This document shows positions 24,540-31,623 of a stretch of 34,815 nucleotides of DNA, in pieces. Under the pieces are notes generated by a model. The model saw only the letters and a program-made list of their open reading frames with translations, was not told the origin of the DNA and ran no database searches. Source of the stretch: Nitrospirota bacterium (GTDB taxonomy: Bacteria > Nitrospirota > Thermodesulfovibrionia > Thermodesulfovibrionales > Dissulfurispiraceae); contig JACREW010000002.1 of assembly GCA_016212685.1 (NCBI GenBank), forward strand, positions 1 through 34,815, in the 5' to 3' direction. Position 1 is the first letter of the stretch, and every line of letters begins with the position of its first letter. Both the position numbers and the translations under genes were made by a program.

Positions 24540-24568
24540 ATTTTACTTAAGTTCTCCGGTGTTGACAA
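24540..24568 (-). promoter_or_regulatory. Promoter of dtd-cca
   Basis: TTGTCA (minus strand, 24563-24568), a 17-base spacer and TAAAAT (24540-24545). The -35 overlaps the -35 of the divergent cbiM promoter by five bases, so the two may compete for polymerase. Confidence 0.6.
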
Positions 24569-24591
24569 ATGATTTTTTACGATGGTATTCT
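24562..24591 (+). promoter_or_regulatory. Promoter of the cbiM operon
   Basis: A perfect TTGACA (24562-24567), an 18-base spacer and TATTCT (24586-24591). The start is expected near 24598, which gives a leader of about 90 bases containing the hairpin described next. Confidence 0.65.
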
Positions 24592-24607
24592 TTGTGCAGA
24601 ATATTAG

Positions 24608-24673
24608 AGCCACGAAGGCTTTATTTAATGACCAAGCAGGTCATAGTTTTGAAGAGCCTTCGTGGCTTTTTTA
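24608..24673 (+). terminator. Leader terminator/attenuator of the cbiM operon
   Basis: Perfect 13-base arms AGCCACGAAGGCT (24608-24620) and AGCCTTCGTGGCT (24655-24667) are followed by T6. A second perfect hairpin, ATGACC AAGCA GGTCAT (24628-24644), is nested inside. It ends just before the GGAGGAG RBS of cbiM, so read-through must be controlled or simply partial. No B12-box or other riboswitch consensus is evident here. Confidence 0.7.
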
Positions 24674-24686
24674 TTTGGAGGAGTAA

Positions 24687-25412
24687 ATGCATATCCCGGA
24701 CGGATATTTAAGCCCGCAGACCTATTTACCGCTTTACGGCGTATCGTTCGCTTTTTGGGCAATCGCCCTTAGAAAGCTTAAGAGCGAGCTTTCAGTCAAG
24801 CATATCCCATATCTCGCCATGACAGCGGCCTTTTCTTTTATTATCCAGATGTTCAATATTCCCATCCCCGGAGGAACCACCGGGCATGCCGTAGGCGCGG
24901 GTATTGCAGCGCTTCTTTTAGGGCCATGGACAGCGGTAATAGCGGTATCCGTAGCTTTGATAATTCAGGCTATTGTATTCGGAGACGGCGGGATAACAGC
25001 CATAGGAGCGAACTGCTTTAATATGGCGGTGGTAATGCCTTTTACGTCATATTGGGTTTTTAAACTGGCGATGGGAAAATCAAAAAATCTTTCCTCACCC
25101 CTCTTTAGTAAAGGGGGGAAGGGGGGATTTGCGAGGCTTTCTATAGCGTCATTTCTTTCCGGATATATCGGCCTTTCCATAAGCGCTGTAATTACCGCCG
25201 TAGAGTTTGGAATTCAGCCTATAATTGCTGCGGATGCCGACGGCAAGCCACTCTATGCGCCTTATCCCTTATCTGTGGCTGTTCCTGTCATGGCGTTGGA
25301 ACATTTGTTATTGTTCGGCATAATCGAAGGCGTGGTAACAGCGATGCTGCTTAAATATTTCCTTAAACACGAGCCGGATGCGGTCTATGCGATACGAGGC
25401 GACAGGCAATAG
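24687..25412 (+). CDS. cbiM: Cobalt/nickel ECF transporter substrate-binding component CbiM
   Basis: The protein has 241 residues. This is the membrane S-component that captures Co(II) or Ni(II). The invariant N-terminal MHIPDGYLSP, whose His2 and amino terminus coordinate the metal, is intact, as is the core GGTTGHAVGAGIAALLLGPW and the His-free loop GANCFNMAV. About 15 residues between MGKSKN and LSIASFLSG (LSSPLFSKGGKGGFAR) are encoded by a palindromic repeat. The stop and the last residues (GDRQ) lie in another repeat. It has a good RBS. It heads a CbiM-PDGLE-CbiQ-CbiO operon; a corrinoid link nearby favours cobalt. Confidence 0.95.
   Translation: MHIPDGYLSPQTYLPLYGVSFAFWAIALRKLKSELSVKHIPYLAMTAAFSFIIQMFNIPIPGGTTGHAVGAGIAALLLGPWTAVIAVSVALIIQAIVFGDGGITAIGANCFNMAVVMPFTSYWVFKLAMGKSKNLSSPLFSKGGKGGFARLSIASFLSGYIGLSISAVITAVEFGIQPIIAADADGKPLYAPYPLSVAVPVMALEHLLLFGIIEGVVTAMLLKYFLKHEPDAVYAIRGDRQ
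25092..25130. repeat. C/G-rich palindromic repeat inside cbiM
   Basis: CCTCACCCCTCTTTAGTAAA and the opposing AGGGGGGAAGGGGGGATTT arms form a hairpin. It is in frame, in a loop between transmembrane segments. Confidence 0.75.
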
Positions 25413-25430
25413 GCAATGGGCGATAGGCGG
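25401..25430. repeat. AATAGGCAATGGGCGATAGGC unit, single arm
   Basis: The same unit as in 2931-3004, here without its inverted partner. The cbiM stop codon (TAG) falls inside it. Confidence 0.7.
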
Positions 25431-25449
25431 ATATGATGAGGATTAGAAA

Positions 25450-25782
25450 ATGACAGGATTTCAGAAAAAACTCTGGATTGCTCTTATCATAATGGCCTTG
25501 CTGTCGCCGCTCGGCATTATACTCCCTCAAAAATTCAATGCGGGAGACGCATGGGGAGAGTGGGGAACGGATACCCTCGAGAAATTTTTAGGTTATGTGC
25601 CGGAGGGATTGAAGAAGATGGCGGATATATGGAAGGCGCCGATAGCCGATTACAATCTTGGAGACGAGAATGCTTCATTTATTGTCCAAATTGTTTCTTA
25701 TATTATATCGGGAATTTTAGGAATAACGCTTGTGGGCGGTGTTGTATACTTGATAACAAGGCTTTTAGTAAAGAAGGGTTAG
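25450..25782 (+). CDS. PDGLE-domain (CbiN-like) transporter subunit
   Basis: The protein has 110 residues with two transmembrane helices (LWIALIIMALLSPLGIILP and IISGILGITLVGGVVYLITRLL) and an extracytoplasmic loop holding GTDTLEKFLGYVPEGLKK and PIADYNLG. These match the PDGLE domain that replaces or resembles CbiN/NikN, the small subunit needed for metal loading of CbiM. It lies between cbiM and cbiQ, six bases before the latter, with a GAGG-type RBS. Confidence 0.85.
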   Translation: MTGFQKKLWIALIIMALLSPLGIILPQKFNAGDAWGEWGTDTLEKFLGYVPEGLKKMADIWKAPIADYNLGDENASFIVQIVSYIISGILGITLVGGVVYLITRLLVKKG

Positions 25783-25788
25783 AGGCGG

Positions 25789-26637
25789 ATGTCTTTTATA
25801 GAAAGCGGCATAGAGCATTTAGGAAAGGTCATTAAGACCGGTTATGTCCAGTGGGAACTGGCGTCCGGAAACGGATTTTTTCAGAGGCTTGACGCGCGGA
25901 TAAAAGTGCTTTTCCTGATTTTCTTTATCGTTATTGTAAGCCTCAAAAGGGAACTGCTGCCTGAAATTGCGATAGCTTTTTTTGTTTTCAGCCTGACATT
26001 CGCATCGAGATTAAACATTTTGAATTTCTACGGCAGAGTCCTTTTTTTCGGATTCGTTTTCGGTTTTCTTATTGCCATGCCTTCGGCTTTCAATGTCATC
26101 ACAAAAGGAGATATTATCCTGCCTCTAATACATTTTTCAAAACCTTATGATTTCTGGATATACCATATTCCCGCAACTATCGGCATTACCGAAGAGGGAA
26201 TTTCAACGGTCGCCATGCTTACTCTCAGGGTTATAAATTCGGTGTCGCTGTCTTTTCTTGTTCTCTATACCACGCCGTTCCTGGACATTATCAGGGCATT
26301 GAAGGTTTTTAGAGTGCCTGATGCCGTTTTAATGATTATAACCCTGACATACAAATATATTTTTATTTTCGCGAAGACGATAGAGGATATGCATCTTGCA
26401 AAGAAGAGCAGGACAGCGGGAGGCATCGGCAATAAAGAGGCGAGGGAATGGATCGCGGGAAGGATTGCATTTATGTTCAAAAAGAGCCGGCAGAGGTGCG
26501 AGGATGTTTTTAATGCTATGATTGCGAGAGGGTTTTCGGATACGGTTGCGATTTACGGTTTTAAAAAAATGAATAAGCGGGATGCGGCTGCGGGGTGCGT
26601 ATTATTTTCGGCGGGCATTATATTTTTATGGATATAA
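25789..26637 (+). CDS. cbiQ: ECF transporter transmembrane component CbiQ
   Basis: The protein has 282 residues. It is the coupling (T) component that links CbiM to the ATPase. It has five to six hydrophobic segments; the conserved cytoplasmic coupling motifs appear as RTAGGIGNKEAREW and the later ARGFSD (the ARG signature is intact). It starts six bases after the PDGLE gene stop. A 137-base repeat separates it from cbiO. Confidence 0.92.
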   Translation: MSFIESGIEHLGKVIKTGYVQWELASGNGFFQRLDARIKVLFLIFFIVIVSLKRELLPEIAIAFFVFSLTFASRLNILNFYGRVLFFGFVFGFLIAMPSAFNVITKGDIILPLIHFSKPYDFWIYHIPATIGITEEGISTVAMLTLRVINSVSLSFLVLYTTPFLDIIRALKVFRVPDAVLMIITLTYKYIFIFAKTIEDMHLAKKSRTAGGIGNKEAREWIAGRIAFMFKKSRQRCEDVFNAMIARGFSDTVAIYGFKKMNKRDAAAGCVLFSAGIIFLWI

Positions 26638-26648
26638 TTGTGTTAACA

Positions 26649-26781
26649 AAACATAGGACAAGGCATTTCCGCTCATTCTCGAAAGGCATCCGAGCCTTTC
26701 TCCGAGGCTGCGCCAGCCCGCTTAATCATCCGTGGTACGCTTTGGGCTGCCGAAGCCGCTTCAATGCCTTATCCTATGTTT
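26649..26781. repeat. ~133-bp palindromic element, copy 2 of family E
   Basis: The terminal arms AAACATAGGACAAGGCATT (26649-26667) and AATGCCTTATCCTATGTTT (26763-26781) are complementary except at one position. The interior repeats the block order of 18125-18254 (GGCATCCGAGCC, CTCCGAGGCTGCGCC, GCTGCCGAAGCCGCTTCA). It fills the cbiQ-cbiO gap. Confidence 0.8.
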
Positions 26782-26802
26782 CGAATATATAACGGGAGTG
26801 CT

Positions 26803-27612
26803 ATGGAAAATATCATAAAGATTGAAAATGTGAGCTATAAATATTACGACAAAATACCTGCGCTTGAGGACGTAAGCCTTCCGATAAGAGAGGGCGAGAA
26901 GTTTGCCGTTATAGGCGCAAACGGGAGCGGCAAATCGACGCTTCTTCAGATAATGAACGGCCTCATATATCCATCAAGCGGGCGCGTGTTTTTCAGAGAC
27001 AAAGAGGTATCGGAGAAAACATTAAAGGATAAAGAGTTCCTGAAATTTTTCAGGGAGAAGGTGGGATATGTGTTTCAGGACTCGGACATACAGTTATTTT
27101 GTCCGACTGTTCTGGATGAGCTGCTTTACGGCCCTATACAATTAGGGCTTAACGAAAATGAGGCTATTGATAGGGCGCACGAGGTAATGCAGATGCTGAA
27201 TATAGAAAACCTGAAAGACCGTCCCTCGTATATGCTTTCCGGCGGAGAAAAGAAGAGGGTCGCAATAGGCTCCGTATTGACTATGAATCCGGATGTATTG
27301 CTCTTTGATGAGCCCACAAACGGCCTCGATCCGAGGACGCAGTGCTTTTTAGTTGAGCTGCTTTTTGCGCTCAGCGAGGCCGGGAAAACCATTGTTATCG
27401 CGACCCATGATCTGTCATTGGTGGACGAGTTGCATACAAGAGTTGCCGTGCTTTCAGAGGATCACAGGCTTGAAAAAACAGGCAGCGCGGAAGATATTTT
27501 AAAGGATGAGGAATTGCTCTTAAAGGTGAATCTTGTTCACGAGCATATGCATTGCCACGGACCATCGGCGCATAAGCATATACATTCGCACTATTTATTT
27601 CACAAACATTGA
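26803..27612 (+). CDS. cbiO: ECF transporter ATPase CbiO with His-rich tail
   Basis: The protein has 269 residues from ATG 26803, preferred over an in-frame ATG at 26764 that lies within a repeat; GGGAG precedes 26803 by six bases. It shows Walker A GANGSGKST, the Q-loop in YVFQDSD, the signature LSGGEKKRV, Walker B VLLFDEPTNG, and the H-switch ATHDLSL. The last 25 residues (HEHMHCHGPSAHKHIHSHYLFHKH) are strongly His-rich and extend beyond the ATPase core, probably for metal sensing or buffering at the cytoplasmic face. Confidence 0.95.
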   Translation: MENIIKIENVSYKYYDKIPALEDVSLPIREGEKFAVIGANGSGKSTLLQIMNGLIYPSSGRVFFRDKEVSEKTLKDKEFLKFFREKVGYVFQDSDIQLFCPTVLDELLYGPIQLGLNENEAIDRAHEVMQMLNIENLKDRPSYMLSGGEKKRVAIGSVLTMNPDVLLFDEPTNGLDPRTQCFLVELLFALSEAGKTIVIATHDLSLVDELHTRVAVLSEDHRLEKTGSAEDILKDEELLLKVNLVHEHMHCHGPSAHKHIHSHYLFHKH

Positions 27613-27620
27613 AAGGGAGC

Positions 27621-27789
27621 ATATGGATGGCAGGCATACCTCAAAACCTTTAATAATGCGATGAGATTATTAGATAGCCTGTTTATGCTATTTAATTTAA
27701 AAGTGATGCTGAAGTTGCCCTTAAACGGCGGGAGGGTTCGGCACAAGGTATCGCGATTAAAGGTTTTTCGGCATACCCGCCATCCATAT
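27621..27789. repeat. 169-bp element with 34-bp terminal inverted repeats
   Basis: The left arm 27621-27654 and right arm 27756-27789 are complementary at about 29 of 34 positions (ATATGGATGGC..., ACCTTTAAT in both). The 100-base interior has no gene. It resembles a miniature non-autonomous element or a long hairpin RNA. It occupies most of the gap between cbiO and the 70-aa gene. Confidence 0.75.
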
Positions 27790-27828
27790 TAAAAATATCC
27801 GATTGCGGATTATGGGAAAGGAGAATAT

Positions 27829-28041
27829 ATGAACGAACTCGATAAGTTGAAACACCTTTTGCATCGCTGGAAGGAGCATAATGACGAGCATGCGGAGACT
27901 TACAGGACATGGGCGGAGAAGGCAGCAACGCTCGGTAATAAGGAACTGTCGGAGGTTCTCGATAAACTTTATCATGAGACGAGAAAGATGAACGGGCTTT
28001 TTGAAGAGGCTATAAAGGCAATCCAAGTTGAAAAATCATAA
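27829..28041 (+). CDS. Small helical protein, unknown function, next to metal transporter
   Basis: The protein has 70 residues with a good RBS (AAAGGAG). It is all-alpha and amphipathic: LDKLKHLLHRWKEHNDEHAETYRTWAEKAATLG, then NKELSEVLDKLYHETRKMNGLFEEAIKAI, probably a helical hairpin with His residues on the first helix. Position after cbiO and before the B12 riboswitch suggests a metal-related role. I do not recognise a characterised family. Confidence 0.75.
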   Translation: MNELDKLKHLLHRWKEHNDEHAETYRTWAEKAATLGNKELSEVLDKLYHETRKMNGLFEEAIKAIQVEKS

Positions 28042-28149
28042 AGGCATATGCTATAAAGTCTGTAATTTTGAGGCATGAAAATTCTTGAGAGGAGGAGGTG
28101 GTTAAAGTAAGTACAAAACACTAAACACTAAATGCTAATACTTAATATG

Positions 28150-28345
28150 GCTTGATGTCAGGGAAGAGGAGTGCCACTTTAATGTGAATTCTCCCGCTGC
28201 CCCGCAGCCGTGAAGGGAACGAAAGCCCAATTAAAAGCCACTGTCATGGGTAATATCATGATGGGAAGGCGGGCAAGTAGAAGGCATCACCTGTTTGCAT
28301 GAAGCAATCAGGTGATAGATGCCCTGAGCCGGAAGACCTATCCAG
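28150..28345 (+). ncRNA. Cobalamin riboswitch
   Basis: The conserved blocks of the adenosylcobalamin/cobalamin aptamer appear in order: AGTGCCACTTTAATGTGAATT with CCCGCTGCCCCGCAGCCGTGA, then AAGCCACTG, GGGAAGGCGGGCAAGTAGAAGGC, and the B12 box GAGCCGGAAGACC. A long paired arm (ATCACCTG / CAGGTGAT, 28286-28315) extends one helix. It ends about 50 bases before the RBS of the receptor gene, so ligand binding probably represses that gene when B12 is ample. An ATG inside the aptamer is in frame with the receptor but is not the start. Confidence 0.92.
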
Positions 28346-28394
28346 ACCATACATCTTACAAAATCCAAATCAAAATTTCCCGAGGGAGGAAAAG

Positions 28395-30644
28395 ATGAAA
28401 AGACTTTTATCTTTATTCAATCGCATCACGCATTACGCATCACCCATCACGGTTGTTTTGCTTGCCTTTAGCCATCTGCCATTCGTCCTTACCCTGTTTG
28501 CTGTTCCTGTATTTGCACAGGGGAAGACCACATCTTTAGAAGAAATCGTAGTCACTGCCACGAGAACGGAAAAGGAATTGACGTCTGCACCCGGCAGTGT
28601 CTCGGTCGTAACCAAAGAAGACATTGAGAAAAGGAATATCAAGACGGTTGATGAGGCTTTGAATACTACTGCCGGTGTTTTTGACAAACGCGGCAAAGGG
28701 TTGATGGATCTAATGTCTTCTGTTACTCTCCGTGGAATCCCATCTCAACAAAGAACGCTCATTTTAATGGACGGCATTACCCTTAATGACTCCTACTCAG
28801 GAGGAGTCCGCTTTGACGGCATGGCTGCAGAAAATGTGGAGCGAATAGAGGTTGTAAAGGGCGCAGCTTCAAGCCTTTACGGCGGCTATGCAATGGGCGG
28901 CGTTGTAAACATTATCACAAAGATGCCTGAAAAACGGGAATTTACCCTTAAGACAGGTTATGGCTCAAGCTGGGAAAGGGGAGAGGCCATGGATGATGTA
29001 AGGAAGTTTTATCTATCCTATGGCGATAAGTTTAAAGACAAACTGAGCCTCTTTGTAAGTTATGGCTATAGGACAACAAACGGCTATCCTGCGGACTTTA
29101 ATGTCCAGAGCAGCAAGCCAACAGCAGGCATCACAGGTTGGTCTTACACAACAAACAATCAGGGACAGACGCGCTATCTCATCGGCGATAAGGGTGACAA
29201 CAGATGGTGGGACGATAATATCACATTAAAGGCTGGGTATAACTTTTCTAAGACATCTAAGGTCAATCTCTCCTTTATCAGAACCAGCTACGAATACAAC
29301 TATGACGAGCCGCACACCTATCTCAAAAATTCTTCAGGCAATCCTGTATGGTCATACGGGACTATAAGGGAAGCATCCTTTCTTTCAGGCAGCGGAGGCA
29401 GGGAGCAGAGTATTTACAACATCGGCTTTGAAACGGAATTTTCAAAGGTTAAAACAAAACTGACTTTAGGGATGGTTGATAATGGGAAAAACTGGAATGT
29501 TACACCCGGTACTACTGCATCCACTACAAGAACAGGCGGTCCGGGCAAGGTAAGCGAGACACCATCACAAAGCTATAATGCTGATATTCAATTTACCGTG
29601 CCGGTATTTGACAGGCATATACTGACCTTTGGCGGCACCTTCAGGCATGGATGGGCAGATACAAAGGAGCATAATCTCACGAACTGGAAGGATGAAGACT
29701 CAAAGACCACTTTAGCATATCAATCAAAAGGTAAGGACAGGACTTATGCCATGTTTTTGCAGGACGAGATAATGATTCTGAATAACCTCACTGCTTACAT
29801 CGGCTTCAGGCAGGACTGGTGGGAGACCTATGACGGCTATGTGGATCAGGTCGGCACGGCTGGTTATCCAAAGGAATACGATTCAAGAAATGCCTCTGCC
29901 TTCAGTCCAAAGGCTGCAATTGTTTACAAGCCTTTTGAAAAAACGACTCTAAGGACATCAATAGGAAAGGCATTCAGGCCGCCAACGGTTTACGAACTCT
30001 ACAGGACATGGACATCATCATCGGGAGTTACTTACGCTTCAAATCCTGATTTAAAGCCGGAGACCACCACATCATGGGATATAGGGATTGAGCAGGGCTT
30101 ATGGAAAGGCGCAAAGATAAAGGCTGCATATTTTGAAAACTACATGGAAGACCTTATCTACAGAAAAACTGTTTCATCAACCTATCAGGAATCAATAAAT
30201 GCAGGAAAGGCAGAAAGCAAGGGGGTTGAAATCGAAGCTGAGCAGAGATTTGATAAATGGCTCAGGCTTTTTGCCAATTTCACTTACACCGATGCAAAAC
30301 TGAAGGAGAATAATGCAAAGCCTGAGACAGTCGGCAAGAAATTAACGGATGTGCCTGAAAGGATGTTTAATGCAGGCGCTGAGTTTGAGAAAGGCCTGTT
30401 CTCTGCTTCATTGACCGGACGGTATGTGAGCAAGAGATATTCCAACGATGAAAACAAAGACACGGTGAACAATGTCTATACCTCATACGACCCTTATTTT
30501 ACAGCAGATGCAAAGGTCTCTTATAAACTTACAAAGTTTGCCACTCTTTCTTTCTCTGTGGACAACATCTTTGATAGAGACTACTTCGCTTATTACAAAG
30601 CGCCGGGAAGATCATGGTTCGGGGAACTGACATTAAAGTTTTAG
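28395..30644 (+). CDS. TonB-dependent outer-membrane receptor under B12 riboswitch control
   Basis: The protein has 749 residues from ATG 28395, with a GGGAGG RBS. Signal peptide to about residue 42 (VFAQG); the TonB box EEIVVTAT; a plug with VDEALNTTAGV, TLRGI, LILMDGITLND and VERIEVVKGAASSLYGG; then a 22-strand barrel with AFRPPTVYELY and NPDLKPET, ending in ELTLKF. The riboswitch points to cobalamin or another corrinoid as cargo (BtuB-like), while its neighbours are like those of haem receptors of the HmuR type. The signal peptide region is built from CATCACGCATTACG micro-repeats. TonB follows with a 31-base overlap. Confidence 0.93.
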   Translation: MKRLLSLFNRITHYASPITVVLLAFSHLPFVLTLFAVPVFAQGKTTSLEEIVVTATRTEKELTSAPGSVSVVTKEDIEKRNIKTVDEALNTTAGVFDKRGKGLMDLMSSVTLRGIPSQQRTLILMDGITLNDSYSGGVRFDGMAAENVERIEVVKGAASSLYGGYAMGGVVNIITKMPEKREFTLKTGYGSSWERGEAMDDVRKFYLSYGDKFKDKLSLFVSYGYRTTNGYPADFNVQSSKPTAGITGWSYTTNNQGQTRYLIGDKGDNRWWDDNITLKAGYNFSKTSKVNLSFIRTSYEYNYDEPHTYLKNSSGNPVWSYGTIREASFLSGSGGREQSIYNIGFETEFSKVKTKLTLGMVDNGKNWNVTPGTTASTTRTGGPGKVSETPSQSYNADIQFTVPVFDRHILTFGGTFRHGWADTKEHNLTNWKDEDSKTTLAYQSKGKDRTYAMFLQDEIMILNNLTAYIGFRQDWWETYDGYVDQVGTAGYPKEYDSRNASAFSPKAAIVYKPFEKTTLRTSIGKAFRPPTVYELYRTWTSSSGVTYASNPDLKPETTTSWDIGIEQGLWKGAKIKAAYFENYMEDLIYRKTVSSTYQESINAGKAESKGVEIEAEQRFDKWLRLFANFTYTDAKLKENNAKPETVGKKLTDVPERMFNAGAEFEKGLFSASLTGRYVSKRYSNDENKDTVNNVYTSYDPYFTADAKVSYKLTKFATLSFSVDNIFDRDYFAYYKAPGRSWFGELTLKF
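28421..28450. repeat. Micro-repeat CGCATCACG type in the receptor signal peptide
   Basis: Imperfect copies CGCATCACG, CATTACG, CATCACC and CATCACGG follow one another. They encode NRITHYASPIT, the n-region of the receptor signal peptide. Confidence 0.65.
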
Positions 30645-31402
30645 CGCGGAAGAGATTTCCGTTAGCTGTTTCGCTGTTGTTTCATGCGGCTGCGATAGCG
30701 CTTGCCTTTTCAATTGCTGGACATGAAAGAGAGACGGTCTTTACAGTGGAGCTAAAGGAAATGGGCTGGAAAGATTTTGCAAAAGTCATCAATAAGGACA
30801 CATCGCACAGGAGAATTATGGTCAATCATAAGGAACCGGAGACTTTTACAGCGGGCAGCAGAAGGCAAAGCACTGATGCCGCGCTTCCTGCTTCTTATGA
30901 GCAGAGACCAGTGCAAAAGCATGATGATGAGAAAATGCCCGAGGGTCAGGAATTCATAGGCACTCCGGCAGTCGTTAATCCGGCGGCAGTTATTGACGCT
31001 GTGAAGCTTTTTTCCGGAGGTCAGATGGCTGCTCGTGTTTCTACTCCATCCGGTATCAAAGAGAGCGAAGATACAGGTAGGATTTCAACGGCTGTCCGGG
31101 CAGCAAAGGAGATAGCGAAGGGCGAATTCGGTTCACTGAACGGCCCTTCTTTTTTGAAGATGATCCGTCCTGAATATCCTCGTCTTGCCAGAAGGCTCGG
31201 CAAAGAGGGAAAGGTGCTTTTAAGGCTTTTCATTGATGAGCATGGAAGACTTGTAAGTGTGGAGATAGTTGAAAAGGCAGGGCATGGCTTTGATGAGGCA
31301 GCAATTGATGCTGTAAAGGCATCTACCTTCAGGCCTGCGAAATTAAATGGGCATTCGGTGGCATGTAAGGCAGTGCTGCCGATCAGGTTTAGGCTTGAGT
31401 AG
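30614..31402 (+). CDS. tonB: TonB energy transducer
   Basis: The protein has 262 residues: a short cytoplasmic N-terminus, one transmembrane anchor (PLAVSLLFHAAAIALAFSIAG), a variable periplasmic region, and the C-terminal TonB domain (PEYPRLARRLGKEGKVLLRLFIDEHG to FDEAAIDAVKASTFRPA and PIRFRLE). It transmits inner-membrane proton-motive energy to the receptor's TonB box. ATG 30614 lies inside the receptor gene; there is no good later start before the anchor, so the overlap is accepted. It is probably dedicated to the adjacent receptor. Confidence 0.93.
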   Translation: MVRGTDIKVLARKRFPLAVSLLFHAAAIALAFSIAGHERETVFTVELKEMGWKDFAKVINKDTSHRRIMVNHKEPETFTAGSRRQSTDAALPASYEQRPVQKHDDEKMPEGQEFIGTPAVVNPAAVIDAVKLFSGGQMAARVSTPSGIKESEDTGRISTAVRAAKEIAKGEFGSLNGPSFLKMIRPEYPRLARRLGKEGKVLLRLFIDEHGRLVSVEIVEKAGHGFDEAAIDAVKASTFRPAKLNGHSVACKAVLPIRFRLE

Positions 31403-31426
31403 CTGCCGGCATGGTGTGCGTCTATC

Positions 31427-31551
31427 TTTAGCAAAATTAATTAGTCGCTTGTAGTAGATGAAGAGCAAAGCAGAATATGAAAGGTTTCTCAGTGCAGAGC
31501 TAAGAGGCAGTCGTTACTTTGCCCCTCAGAGAACCCAGAAATTTTGCTAAA
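31427..31551. repeat. 125-bp element bounded by perfect 12-bp inverted repeats, possibly structured RNA
   Basis: TTTAGCAAAATT (31427-31438) and AATTTTGCTAAA (31540-31551) are perfect complements. Inside, GGTTTCTC / GAGAACC and GAGGC / GCCCCTC can pair to give a nested multi-stem fold. It lies in the 221-base gap between tonB and the DUF2162 gene. It could be a miniature element or a cis-regulatory RNA. A second small hairpin (CACCTGC / GCAGGTG, 31562-31587) follows. Confidence 0.6.
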
Positions 31552-31623
31552 TCCAGCCGCCCACCTGCTGATAGTTAATTGCAGGTGAGCAGGCTACAAA
31601 TTTGAATAAGTGAGGTGATGACT

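Noticed and set aside
24592..24680. Second cobalamin riboswitch before cbiM
   Set aside because: No B12 box or conserved aptamer blocks; only nested hairpins and a terminator-like T run.
28299..28394. Earlier ATG for the TonB-dependent receptor
   Set aside because: It lies within the cobalamin riboswitch; ATG 28395 has a strong RBS and directly starts a signal peptide.
29980..30070. AFRPP and NPDL motifs as proof of a haem receptor
   Set aside because: Similar FRAP/NPNL-like motifs occur in many TonB-dependent receptors, so they do not settle the cargo.
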